NCBI GenBank assembly: GCA_019614645.1
Contig: JABWDB010000018.1
Span: 372,001-436,000 of the forward strand
DNA: 64,000 nt
Direction: 5' to 3'
Source: Stratiolaelaps scimitus
Taxonomy: Eukaryota; Arthropoda; Arachnida; Mesostigmata; Laelapidae
Position numbers and translations under genes: made by a program
Part shown: positions 11,395 to 22,501 of the stretch, one piece after another
Position numbering within the stretch: the first letter of the stretch is position 1
Layout of the letters: each line of letters starts with the position of its first letter
The notes under the pieces: model-generated
What the model was told of the DNA's origin: nothing
Seen by the model: only the letters and a program-made list of their open reading frames with translations
Databases searched by the model: none

Positions 11395-11960
11395 CCCCTT
11401 CGAACTAGTCTCCTCCGGCTGCAATGCGCCTACGATACATTTTTTTTCCATTCTTCGAAACATTTTACAAAGGCCGCTTGTGGTATCTGCTTTAGCTCCT
11501 TCCGCGATGCCGCTTGAATTTCTTCAATCGTTTCCTGTGATCGCCCCCTTTCAAGTTTGAAGGCAGGAAAAAGTCACAGGGAGCCAGATCTGGCAACTAA
11601 CGGTAACACTGGCATCGATCGTTGTTGTAACAATCGATCGAAACATGTAGCGAGGTGTGCGCGAACTTTCGCACTGTTTTCGTCCGTGGTCGCCGTCAAT
11701 GGACGTCCGGAGCGGGGGAAATCCTTCAAATTTTCTCGACCTTCCCGAAACCATCCGCTTTTAGACGCAATGAAAAGGGAACCGCGCTGCTGGATCTCCA
11801 TTATTTCGCGGCTGGGTCCCGACATGACTCACAATACCGCGAATCAGACGAGCTACGGAATAATTCGAGATGGTTGCATTTCGATTTTCGAACGACTAGC
11901 GACGACCACAGCAGAATGTTACGTGCTCTCAACACTTCAGAGCTAATTACTTAACGTCGA
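11395..11960 (-). mobile_element. Internally deleted, frame-broken mariner relic
   Basis: Read on the minus strand, the upstream half (about 11826 down to 11700) encodes the end of the mariner DNA-binding region: WFREGRENLKDF, then PRSGRPLTATTDENSAKVRA. The downstream half (about 11590 down to 11400) encodes the C-terminal end: LPDLAPCDFFLP, then in another frame ETIEEIQAASRKELKQIP and FEEWKK. The central catalytic region containing the first two Asp is missing and at least two frameshifts separate the remaining blocks. The DLAPCDFF motif differs from the DLSPCDYG of the intact element at 6359-7643, so this is a different mariner lineage and not its decayed copy. It cannot encode an active enzyme. 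Ends are approximate because no TIRs were recognised. Confidence 0.8.
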
Positions 11961-13322
11961 CGAGTACCGCTTAGCGCTGGGCACTGTCTCACCTGAAAGC
12001 TTTTATTTTTCGGTATGACGAACCAGGTCACCAATGTGCTTAGGGTTCACGTGTTAAATACGTTTCAGTGCCAATTCTCCCATCGCAGTCCTTGGTGCTT
12101 AGCATTTACCGAGTTCCCAGTAACCGCCGTACACGCTCTGTACAATAGTTTACGGTTAGTATAATTAGTGTAATTAAATAGCGTTATGCAAAGAGGTTCC
12201 CTAATTCTTGCGGTCATCATTCTACATTGGGTGGGCCAATTATAATACTTTGGGCTGAGAAAATGATTCAGCCCGTTTGGTCTACGATGGCTGATCTGCG
12301 GGCGTGCGACTCCTCGTGTTGAAATCGGACACGTAGCAACCCCGTTCAGGAAACTGCTAGCAATGACGAATAAGCAGTATTCGTAAGGACTCACGTTTAT
12401 TACGAGGCTCTTGTCATTCTACTTAGAAATGTCCTTGAAGAACAATTGCTAAAGCAGGCATGTAGACGAGCCTTATCAACACTGTACCCTCTTGACTGCG
12501 TGGAATGATGTAAGTCAAATATTTAATGTGATAGCGTTCATAGTTTTCCTGCATAAGAATTATATATTTCTTTTATGCACTGACACGTATGTCTGGCTAA
12601 AGACTGTCCTTTCAGAATTGACTTTAAGTAAACGTTGGTTGATATTAGATATAATTAGCATGATTTGATTACGAATAGTTCACGAAACCCAGACTGGACA
12701 CTTCGTGTATTGACTAGATTTGTGAATAACAAAAACGTCAAAGGAGCGAGAGGCTCAACGCCCGAAGTGGCACATTGTACTGCTGCGGCTTATGATTCGC
12801 ATTCTCCCTCCGAATAGTCAAGAGTTTTTACTTTAAATTCTATGTTTTTTTTGTGTTTTCTGTGAGGTATTTTGCTATTCTGCACAGATGCAGTTCTTTT
12901 TTTTATTGTGTTCTTGTCATTGTTACCGGACCCGTTCTCGTGAAATCAATTTCAATCGTTGCATTCGATATTCTAGAGGCCCCTGCATGAAAACTGCAGG
13001 ACGCTACACCCAAGTAACAATTTAACTCATATCAAATATGGATTGCAATAAAGGTGCCTAAGGTTTTGTCGAGTTAGGCAGCACTCTCTGTTGGTAAAGT
13101 ATTTGATCAGCATGCGGTGAACCATAGAACTGCAAATCTAACTTTATTTATTAAATGAACTTAGTCCTAACTTGAAATGCACTTGAAATTTATGCATCCT
13201 AGTAAGGGTACATTAATTACTACTTTAACCTGTAAATATATGAATCTGGCAAAGATGTAAGTAAATATTACTTGAACAGTTGTACATTTTCAGCAGGAGC
13301 ATTATATTTGAGAATGTCTGAC

Positions 13323-13360
<38 letters not shown>

Positions 13361-13490
13361 AATCCCCTTAAGGCTGCCTCACCGGGTGATGCAAAATAAC
13401 TAAGATTACCATTGATACATTTACATTTAACTCCAATTCAAGGAGCAGTTTAATAACAGCATTAATGTGGATTTTCCTTCTTGATTTTAG
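11961..13490. other. Non-coding, upstream flank of the protease homolog gene
   Basis: No protein motif was found. A 109-codon minus-strand ORF (12065-12394) is unsupported. The 5' untranslated first exon and promoter of the gene beginning at 13491 probably lie here, but I cannot place them. Confidence 0.4.
13328..13358. repeat. (TA)n microsatellite
   Basis: About fourteen TA dinucleotides, 130 bp upstream of the first coding exon of the protease homolog. Confidence 0.95.
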
Positions 13491-13501
13491 GACGGCTCAT
13501 A

Positions 13502-14004
13502 ATGAGGCTTCTCCTTGGTCTCGCCCTACTTCCGTTGGTCCTAGCAAACAATGACACGGACATCGACACTGACAATGACGATTCGGCCTGTGGATTCAGA
13601 AGGTAAAACCAGAAACTTAAAGCACAATTCGTTATTGATTGGCCAACCAACGAATCATTGTGTGGGTGATCCGCATGACACGTTTATTAAATATCTATCC
13701 GAGTTAAGAGACGGTCGCTGAAAATAGCTGAATCTCATTTCTTCACTCGCAGATTGAATCGAGAAAGCCTTCGCGAAGGCAATTACCCCGAATACCCGTT
13801 CATCGCTTCGGTCCTCGAGTTCAAGCCACGGAAACTTGAAGCTGAGTTTCTCTGTGCCGCTGCCCTTGTCTCCAAGAAACACCTGATCACGGCTGCTCAC
13901 TGCTTCGACGATAGGCCAGTGTATGAAAAACTATCCCGGTGATCTATCTTCTTTCAATAGTAGCCGTCCAGTTTTTGCATAGTTTGGTGGAATTCATCGA
14001 TACA

Positions 14005-14044
<40 letters not shown>

Positions 14045-16007
14045 GAGAGTAATTGAGCTGATTCTCAGCTGTTCCCCTCATATGACAGGCCGCAAATCTG
14101 AACCTTGTAGGTATTATCACTACGAGGACATGTCGGAGCGTCGTCGCTTTATTTTTTAACCATGTCGTACCTGGCAAGAGTTCATAGATAAAGATGATAA
14201 AGAAATCCAAAACTTCTTCGCGTCTGGCAGCAGGATAGGAATCCAAGGCGTCTGCCCCTCCTGTCTTGTAACCGAAGTCTCTCACCAGTAAACCCTAAAT
14301 AGGACAGCATATATATATATATATATATATATATGACAGCAGTAGGCAATTCTCGGATATATTACCTGACACCTGAGATTGAAAGATGTTACTATTAATA
14401 AAATCTATTTCAGCAATCCTCGTTACTACACTGTGATTACTGAGAGCACGACAACTCGTGCTGGTTTGGAATTTGATATCGAGCGTATTGATAAGTTCCC
14501 TCTGTATCGCGAGGGACAAGTCTACGATGATATTGCCGTTCTGACCTTGCGGCATGAGGTGCATAATAACACAGTTCCAGTGTGCATGCCCCAGACGGGC
14601 GATCTTTTCGATCAACGACTGGCCTATGTGCTCGAATATACTCCCATGCATAACGGACATATGAAGGTGAGTCGCGATTTTGGGGTTTTTCGTTGTTGGT
14701 ATCACCGACACAACTCCTCGGGTTTGGAGCGGTGGAACGAAGGAATGTTTTCTGTTTTGCCCATACTTGATACTCGATCGAAGTTTAGGGCATCTCTTGC
14801 CGTAATTAATTCATTTAATGATAAACGACGTAAACGACGTACGAAAGACAAGTGGAGGACAAGCGTAGGAAAGATGTATTTTCAACTTTATTTGTTTGAG
14901 TTTACCTTCCTCCGAGCATCCATCTTAGCTACGTGGTAAGCGTTGCACGGCTATTTTCGAACGCAGTGCTTGTAAGTACGCGTAGCGACTAAACAAACCA
15001 CTGTATTTCGGGTTGCAGGTATCAATGTCCCGACAGATCATTGCCAAACGCTCCGAGTGCCGTGAGCAGTATCAGAACTCCATTTCTCCGAAGTTTGTGA
15101 GGGGAGTAAGCCAGGAACATATGTGCACCGATCTACGGTCGCGACAAAGTGGTTGTATGGCTTTCGACGGGTCACCTGTGGTCGTTAACGGTATGAGTGG
15201 TCACTGTCTTCAGTTTTAGAACTTCTCCATATTTTACGGGATCGCGACACGAGGATATACACCTATATCCATTTGCAACGACTTCCAAAATCGTATGCAT
15301 AGCATGGACCGATACATGGTAGAGATTACGCTTTTTGGATACCTAGACTTCAATACTTTCAAGAACGTCAGGGTCTCAATCGGAATTCGCTGCGATCGAG
15401 ACCCTAGAGTTTGGATCGCTGATGTCGTTGCTAAAGATTTCGATGAACTATGGCACAAATATGTAGCATAAAAAAAGTTTGGAAAATCTCGCCATTTTTT
15501 TGGGGAGGACTGGTGGTTTTCGCTCGACAGTAGAGAACGCCCTTTGCAATTAACTGCAGCGGCCGAATATGAAGCATATTTATGTAGAGGAATAATGTAA
15601 GAAATACTTCGATTATGGCGATATTAACGGGAGCTGGAGGATACAGATTACTCGTGATATCACTATAGGCCACCACTCAACCACATCGCGAGCAGTGACA
15701 TTTGATTAGCAAAAACTGTACCAAGAATAGGACGTGGATAATCTATTAATCTTTCGTTAGCCGGGCCTTTTGTCATAAGCGCGTATGTCGCTGACCAGTA
15801 GTATCTGATAACTCAAGCATTAACATTGTTAACTACGTGTTTTCTTTCCGTTGGCCTAATCATTCGAAACTTGCAGATAAGTTCAACCACCTCGTGTTAG
15901 CTGGCATAGCGACCTTTCGCGAGAAGTGCGCATCGCAGGAGTTTCCTGGCGTCGTTACCAAAATCACTCCATATCTTTCTTGGATTTCACGCATGATGAA
16001 GCCGTAG
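13502..16007 (+). CDS. Secreted serine protease homolog (catalytic Ser lost)
   Basis: Five coding exons join in phase: 13502-13602, 13753-13920, 14414-14666, 15019-15190 and 15877-16007 (825 nt, 274 residues plus TAG). All introns are GT-AG (150-686 bp). An acceptor at 13489-13490 just before the ATG implies an upstream untranslated exon. Residues 1-15 form a signal peptide. The chymotrypsin fold is clear: LITAAHCF with His83, YDDIAVL with Asp129, and a C-terminus PGVVTKITPYLSWI. Eight cysteines fit the usual pairs (30-147, 68-84, 188-210, 220-249). The GDSGGP box is replaced by CMAFDGSPV, so Asp224 sits where the nucleophilic Ser should be. The IVGG activation site is also absent. It is therefore a non-catalytic homolog. 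In arthropods such proteins act as cofactors or decoys in immune and clotting cascades; that role here is inference. No clip domain is present. Confidence 0.88.
14007..14040. repeat. (TA)n microsatellite in intron
   Basis: About seventeen TA dinucleotides inside the second intron (13921-14413) of the protease homolog. Confidence 0.95.
14308..14334. repeat. (TA)n microsatellite in intron
   Basis: A second TA array in the same 493-bp intron, about 270 bp after the first. Confidence 0.95.
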
Positions 16008-16222
16008 ATCGTGCACGGCGGATCTACCCGATCCGTTATACTGAAGCAACCCCTTTGTACAATGTTACTATCCTGTTGTCATGAAACAGCCTGTCAGCAG
16101 CCTGTGATCTCTCAGCCATTATCACGTTGACGCGACGAGATGATCAAAATACAATTACCTCTCTGTTTTTTCTAGCGTTGTTAATTCTGTCTATTCTCCG
16201 CATTTGTATATAACGTATAGAT

Positions 16223-16228
16223 AATAAA
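16223..16228 (+). terminator. Polyadenylation signal AATAAA
   Basis: A canonical AATAAA lies 216 bp after the stop codon of the protease homolog, so its 3' untranslated region is probably about 230-250 nt. Confidence 0.65.
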
Positions 16229-16869
16229 GGCGAAGAAAACACGAATAAGGTAATACAAAGAATGCTCGGGTTCTATTTTATTTCCATAGATAATAATACT
16301 ATGCTGGGTTCCTCTCATCTACTCCGATCTGATTTCCTTGAATTCAATTCTGGCCAAGTCCGCTAAAGTCTACGGTCGGTTGATCCCGCGGTATCATTTA
16401 TGTATACGATGATACGTTGTTATCATGAGACTGAGCAGGGTGAGATGTGTGATTGTAACGATATGTTGGTTTATTAAAGGGACTGCAATTTTTACTATGA
16501 GAAGGTGGAATAACGTCAAAAATTTCTGATGCGGCGACACTTTTTGTTATTTTTCGCACCGGGTCTTCTTGAACACACAGAGCGATGTCCCTGCGAATGG
16601 TTGACTTGCGAGGCCGATTCCGTCTATTCCTTGAAGATCATTATTTTTTAATACAGTCGGCCATCAGGAGATATCGCCTGTGACAACGGCATGATGATCG
16701 GCGGCCTGATGTTGGTTAATTTTGGCGACTGCTGTTGTGCAATCGTGAACGCCGAGGGTGGCTGCTGCTGGGTCATACTGATGGTTGCCAGCCTTGTGGT
16801 GACAACACCCTCAATGTCATGTAAAAGCATTACACTGTCTTGGTAGGCAGTAGGCTGCCTTGGTTGCAA
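16229..16869. other. Intergenic; Gln-rich minus-strand ORF of unknown status
   Basis: No recognised domain. On the minus strand a 73-codon frame (16648-16869) has natural-looking composition (TISMTQQQPPSAFTIAQQQS) and ends in TAA. It lacks an ATG at its start and abuts the LINE relic, so it may be a terminal exon, transposon sequence or chance. Confidence 0.25.
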
Positions 16870-17585
16870 TCAGGTGGTAGTGAATTGGTTCCTCGCATAT
16901 CTCGCACGCAGAAAGCAAGCGGTAAAGGTCGATGCTATGGAATCCAAATGGACCGAGGTTGACATCGAGGCAGCTCAAGGATCCATTCTTGGACCACTTA
17001 TGTTCCAAGAATAACACTCATAAACTTCATTTTGCTGAAGGTCGCCGGTGGAAACTTCTGCAGGACGATCGCCTATGCAGACATTACCTCCCTTTTGTTG
17101 CATATTCGTCCGGGACTGTCTCGAGAGGACCTTCTTGAAAGGGTTGAAAACATCGTAAGAAGGTTTGAAAGGTTCGGGTTCGTCATTAACGCCAGTAAGA
17201 CGAACATCACCATTGCCAAAGTGGGATGTTGGGGTTACTCCTGTTGTCTTTCGTGGTATAGTGATTCTGTGGTCAAAATCGGTTAAATGTCTTCATCTTA
17301 TGCTTCACGAGACTCTCGCGCCTAAATGCTACGCGGTGATTGCTGTGCTGCGCCACCCCAGAGGGCTGGGCATTCCTGCTAGTGGCCTGATGGTCCCCTA
17401 TAAAACGTTGCTGGTCTCGCCTCTGTGCTATGTTTGAGTGGTATGGGGGGAGACTACAGGAGGATTCTTCACTGATCGGAGGTTGTTCAGAGTGACGCTA
17501 TTCGTGCCATCTTCGGTAAGGGCAGCATGAAGTCCGTTGCTGACATCATGAAGATGTTCGAGTCACTTCCACGGTTATTAATTAC
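16870..17585 (+). mobile_element. Non-LTR retrotransposon (LINE) reverse transcriptase relic
   Basis: Reverse transcriptase motifs appear in order but in at least three frames. WFLAYLARRKQAVKVD and AAQGSILGPLMF (the GxxQGSxLGP box) lie at 16880-17010. TIAYADITSLLLH and RFERFGFVINASKT follow at about 17070-17210. PVVFRGIVI, KCLHLMLHETL, PYKTLLVSPLCY and AIRAIFGKGSMKSVADIM lie at about 17230-17570. The active-site box reads YADI where YADD is required, so the second catalytic Asp is gone. Stops and frameshifts separate the blocks. Family knowledge places these motifs in LINE polymerases; the clade is not determined. Neither the 5' ORF nor a 3' tail was identified. Confidence 0.85.
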
Positions 17586-20500
17586 TGTGGACAGTTCATA
17601 ATACACGCACTTTGATGTAATAATCCTTCTTAATATTTTTAACAGGAACGTGAGCATTAAAAAAAAACTGCAGTTTCCTCAATAAATCACAATTTGAATG
17701 AACGGAAATTAAATGTCTATCGGACACATGCATCCACCGGGAAGGCGGGGGAGAGAGAGAGCAGCTTCTCTCGCAGAGAGGTTAAATGGACGGTTGAGCC
17801 CTATTATATACAGACATCAATAATGATTGATATAGAGATTGGAGATGCTCTTTGCATGTCCTCATCGTCATTTGTTTATGTGTTAGGATTGCTTATGACA
17901 GCTACATATACAGTACGATAGTATCTACATACTAACATGGACAGCGCCTTTACAACGGTCTAATACAAAAAAAAATATTGCATATACAGTAAATTTAAAA
18001 GATAGCCTGTCTCTGGTTACTTCGACTAGCGGTTCGAGCAGTATATCACGCTCGTTTTTAACATCACAGCTTGCTTTACTATTGAAGTTGCACTGTGTCT
18101 AAAAGCTTGATCACATCACATAACAATTCACATTGAAATCACAAGCCGATAATACGAAAAATTTAAATTATCGCGCTGAGTTTTTGTAAAGGCAGCGGTG
18201 CTTGTTGAGCTGCATCTGCTGTTATTCGACTGACCACCGATGAAATTCAGTGGTGGAATAGTCAGCTTAGCTTTCCTGCGGTTGAGATAATCGATGTATC
18301 ATATTCCGAGCGGCGAGTTGTGTGACACTTGTCATCTGTCGTCGGTCTGTGTGGGGCTAGGCATAGCGAGGAGCGGCCACCCTCTAGTGGAACGTGTCTG
18401 GGCCCACTGGCCGACTCTCATCAATAGTAAGGGATTCTCTGTCCCATTGTTAGGTCGATGGGTGGACCTGAAGGTTGGCTTCGAAAAATTATCCAAGTTC
18501 AATCGAAGGCCAGCCAACATACGAATGATTCGGCCTCTGCCCCTCCGTCGGCTTGTCGCACCAAACGAAGCGTGTCTTTGTCTTCGTTCTTGTCCTCTTC
18601 TGGTCCCACCTCTGTTGAGCTTCCATCCGACGAAGGCCCAATGATTTGGTTACCCTGCTGCAGGACCATCCGCAACATCCCGCTTTCCATTCACGTCCTG
18701 CACGACCTAGACACTGCCGCCGCCGCCACTGAAGCAGTAGCCACGAGGCTCGGAAACCAAGAAGCATGATGAGTGGCGCAAGTAGGGGCAGGGGAACAGA
18801 TCCAAGGATTAGGGCGTTGGGTCAGTAATCAATCGTTATCCAATGTCCAATCTCAGATGATCTCTGTCCCTCAGAACTCATGTGGCAACGTTCTGCACTG
18901 GACACTTGATGTTGTCCCTGCATATATATATATATATATTTATTGCAAAAACGAAACTTCGATTTTCTTGCTTAACTTGAAAACATTACAAAGGGATCGC
19001 GGTTACAACTGCCGATGTGTACGCATCTATTTCATCGAGCTCGTTTCACGGTGCATCAACGTGCGTCACGCAGGCGAATATTATGGTAAATATGAGGGAC
19101 ATCTTTCTTTATGTTGACGGGTATCCGCATCCAACGGTGAGGTGGTAGTTGGCGGCTTCTCGCCTGGCGATACTTCGAGGTAGGCCACGTACGTGCTGTT
19201 CTTGGGCTCTCATCGAAGTAGCTGTACAGAGGGCTCAAGGGTGTCAGGTTGCCTTGCCTATGCTCTTGTTCGCCCTCCAGGGCGCCGTTGGAAGTCTGCA
19301 CAGAAGAAGTGTGTGTGTGTATGTCGGGTTGGCGTTTGGGGGTTCCAACGACCACCCCACCAGATGAGTTTGAAACGGAACGAAGGACAGCCAGCAGGAC
19401 AACGTGTAGATAGGCGAGACGCAGCCTGGAGGGTGGTAGCATCTGTCTACAGGATGCGTTACCATCTGCAGATTACCGCTGTCTGCCCGGATGGGCCGGC
19501 AGACCCTTGTCCGAGTCTGACGATCCAACACCCGAACCTGCCCCATCAAGATCCCGCTAGCGAGTGCCATTCGAGATGGGTGAGCCCTTAGATACATGGC
19601 CACATTGGCGTAAGAAGGAATACAAGTATTGTCCGCTTTTCTTCAGCTAGCCCTGCTGTTTGTTTTGTAGCTAATTTTGAGCCAAATAAATGCACGCTGG
19701 CAGGCTTCTCCACATGCGTCACATACATTTACGTTGCTGCAATCTAGCTGCTCAGCAGGCAAATGCCCTTAGAAGAGACCCCTGCTCCATTCATCGCATG
19801 TCCTTCCTTGGTCCGCTGGCGTCGAAGTGCACCGGACAGGATTGACAACCGAAGCTTATAAGTTCATCCAATCTTGTGCCAATTGTTAATGTGAATAGGC
19901 GATGTCTATTGGTTAAATAAATGGCTGCAGCTATGTACAACTACGAAGTAGCTCCAAGGATGTCACATCGACCCTAGAAGGTAAGCCATATATCAGCTGG
20001 CTGGCGGATGTTTTCGTCGAGTGCGGAGGTACCTTTGCCTACGAGCATCTGAACTCATCGATGGATAGCGGCACTAGCACGGCTAGTGATGCCCATGCGA
20101 TGGTTCGGGAGATGCGTGATAGGCCCGAAACATCGTCAAGTGAGCCCAATTCCCTCAGAGTGCTATTGTAGCAATAATAATCGGCATATTCCTCTATGTA
20201 GTAAATGTTACGACTTCGCCGTGTAATTATGTGTGATCCAAGTTAGATCGAAGTGAACTTGATGTGTTCGCAATATATTCTACTATTTGAGCATATATCT
20301 TGTAGGCGAGATTTGTAGCGTTGTTAACGGCTCCCTGAAGATCCGCTGTAGAAAGGGCCGGTACAGTGAGATCGATTCGTTGGCATAAAACGAGGTGCCC
20401 ATCCAAGAGAAACCTGGCGCAATCACACGCCGCTGAATTAGACGAGGCTAAATCCCAGCCAAATGGAAGGGATTCATGTCGGAGTAACGCAACGGTGTAG

Positions 20501-20638
20501 GTTGCACAAACAATGTGCGGGGTGCGTTCAGATCACTACAAAGAGGACTAATGAGTCTCAACGATTAGCAACATACTATTAGATGCCACCCAACTAGATA
20601 GTTACTGCGGTGGCTATGCAGGTCTTCGAAGTAAACAC
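17586..20638. other. Non-coding or decayed transposon sequence
   Basis: Contains a (TA)n array at 18921-18940 and overlapping ORFs on both strands (18294-18769 and 19056-19603) without a recognised domain. The minus frame at 19244-19603 has a weak retroelement-gag look, but no zinc-knuckle spacing can be shown. On plus, an open frame from about 19911 to 20171 (ending DRPETSSSEPNSLRVLL, stop) has natural composition but no flanking donor or identifiable homology. Nothing here is firm. Confidence 0.35.
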
Positions 20639-20839
20639 CTATAGAGCTGGCAACCAACCGATCATGAACCAAGCATGAAGGAGCTGAGACAAGCTTTGCG
20701 GTAAGCATTTTGGTACAGACAGGGTGCACGGTGCTTTGAAGTCGAGAAAAATAGCAGGTAACAAATGACTATTGTAATGAGCTATTATATGTGTTCCTAT
20801 GCCGCGAGTTCGGTTCGTATTCTCTATGAGGTATTTCAA
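20639..20839 (-). mobile_element. Possible LINE reverse transcriptase fragment
   Basis: A 66-codon minus-strand frame contains LLPAIFLDFKAP, which resembles the first catalytic box of LINE polymerases (typically a hydrophobic run, LDF, then a residue pair before AFD). The catalytic FD that should follow is not visible. Only one motif supports this, so the call is weak. Confidence 0.22.
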
Positions 20840-22232
20840 CCATGCCTACTGCGACAAGTTCATCAAATTGGTTCGGTGACCGAAAACGGTTCACATTGAA
20901 CGATAGGGAGCGCTCGATGAAACCCTCTAACATTTAGTATATTTTTTAAAAAACGGTTCCATCCTGGCAAACACTGTTCTGACAAATATACCATGGTCAT
21001 CGTGACCTTCTTAAAGCGGAAATCTTGGGGCGATCAAGCGGCGTCGCCATCTGCAAACTTCTTCGAAACGATCCGAATTTGGTAACGCTTACCATTTTTC
21101 CAAGCGGGTACTGCTGCGAAGGCAGCCCACAAAGAGAACAGATTTGATTTGAAATGAAGCTGATGAATACCGATAATGATGTCCGTTTCTATTGCTCGCA
21201 GTATTTCATGGTGTTGGCCGCCCGGCCATGTTGTGTAAAGATAGACCCCTGTCATCGAGGATCTCCCCGGTCTCCCTCTGCCTGTTGGCGCGCTTGCTTG
21301 TGGTGTTCCTTTTCATGTCCTCGGCAGCAACACCATAAGCGGCACCGGCCGTGTGTCGTCTGCCTGAGTATACAACATCGGCTAGTTTTACTCGGCCGTT
21401 CTACACAACTTGCGACCCATGGCCTCTTCATGTGGCGAGGCGCGTCACGGCGCTATCGAAGAAGTCTTACGACGAACGCAGCTATTAAGTTAGCCACATG
21501 GTGGAGTAGGAGCGGCAGCAGCAGGCGCACCAGCCCCAGCGGTAGCTGGTGCTGGCTGCAGCAGTGTCCATAGCGAGCGACAGCGGGAGCGGTAACACAA
21601 AGGAAGACCAAGCCTAGCGCAGATCGGACCCCAATCCACATGTTCAATAGCGAGGTCAGTTGAACGGGTGGGGTGGAATCGAGCGTTGGGTGCACAGTTA
21701 GCAGTTTCGAAGACTACCACCCTACTACTCGTACAGCAATACTGAGAGCGGCAGCAGCCGCGACAGCAAGAACAGCAGCAGCTGCAGCAGCACCCCTCTG
21801 GTGAGCGGGGGTTGTTCTTGTGGGGGACACGAAGACGGAGAGACAGACACAGACATAGGTCCACCGGCCGCAGACGCAGACACGCACTTACCGAGTCGTT
21901 CCTATTACCCCCGATGCGCATCCTCCTCCTCCTCCTCCTCCTCGTCATTCCCTTCCCCGCAAACCCCATGTTGTCCCGGCTGTGGCACTGTTGGCTCTTT
22001 GGTCCATTGGGTTCAGGTTACGTCACCCCTGGGAGTTCAGACAACGACGGCGGAGTCGGATGGCTGTGCGTTTGTCTGGTTGCTGCTGCTGCTGCTGCCG
22101 TTGCAAGCGTATCCCCTTCTCTCACTCGCTTGCCGCTGTCCTCGAGGAGAACAGGGACTCGCCACACAGTGCATTCCCCCGTGGGGCCCTTCGTACGCTC
22201 CATAGTAGTATCCCCCTATGTATGAAGAGCAG
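20840..22232. other. GC-rich, triplet-repeat region without a clear gene
   Basis: From about 21480 the sequence becomes GC-rich with GCA, GCT and CCT triplet runs (for example 21916-21945 and 22082-22100). Several frames on both strands stay open over 100-160 codons, giving Arg-, Cys- or Leu-rich products typical of translated triplet repeats. It may be a promoter or 5' untranslated region; no start or exon can be chosen. Confidence 0.35.
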
Positions 22233-22259
22233 ACGGACGGACGGACGGACGGACGGACG
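22233..22259. repeat. (ACGG)n tetranucleotide repeat
   Basis: Six to seven copies of ACGG in tandem. Confidence 0.95.
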
Positions 22260-22462
22260 CAGACGAGCTAGCTCAGACGAGGCCAGCACAACCACAGTAG
22301 AGGAGTCCGATTTACGCTAAGGGTTCGAGGGTGCACGGCCGAGAGTGGTAATTGTAAGGGGTTCTGGCGAATACAGAACATGCGCTGGTCCCACGACGAC
22401 GACGAACACATGTTGCGTTGCCCCCCACAGAACCACTGGCCTTTTCTTTGCTACTCTCTTAC

Positions 22463-22501
22463 TCTCTATCTCTCTCTCTCTGTCTCTCTCTCTCTTCTCT
22501 T
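22463..22501. repeat. (CT)n microsatellite
   Basis: CT array with a few TA and TG interruptions. A short (GT)n tract follows at 22603-22620. Confidence 0.9.

Noticed and set aside
19244..19603. Retroelement gag zinc-knuckle protein on minus
   Set aside because: Cysteines and histidines do not fall into the C-x2-C-x4-H-x4-C spacing.
21490..21969. 159-residue Arg/Cys-rich minus-strand protein
   Set aside because: Composed largely of translated CCT and GCA repeats, with two plus-strand frames open over the same bases.
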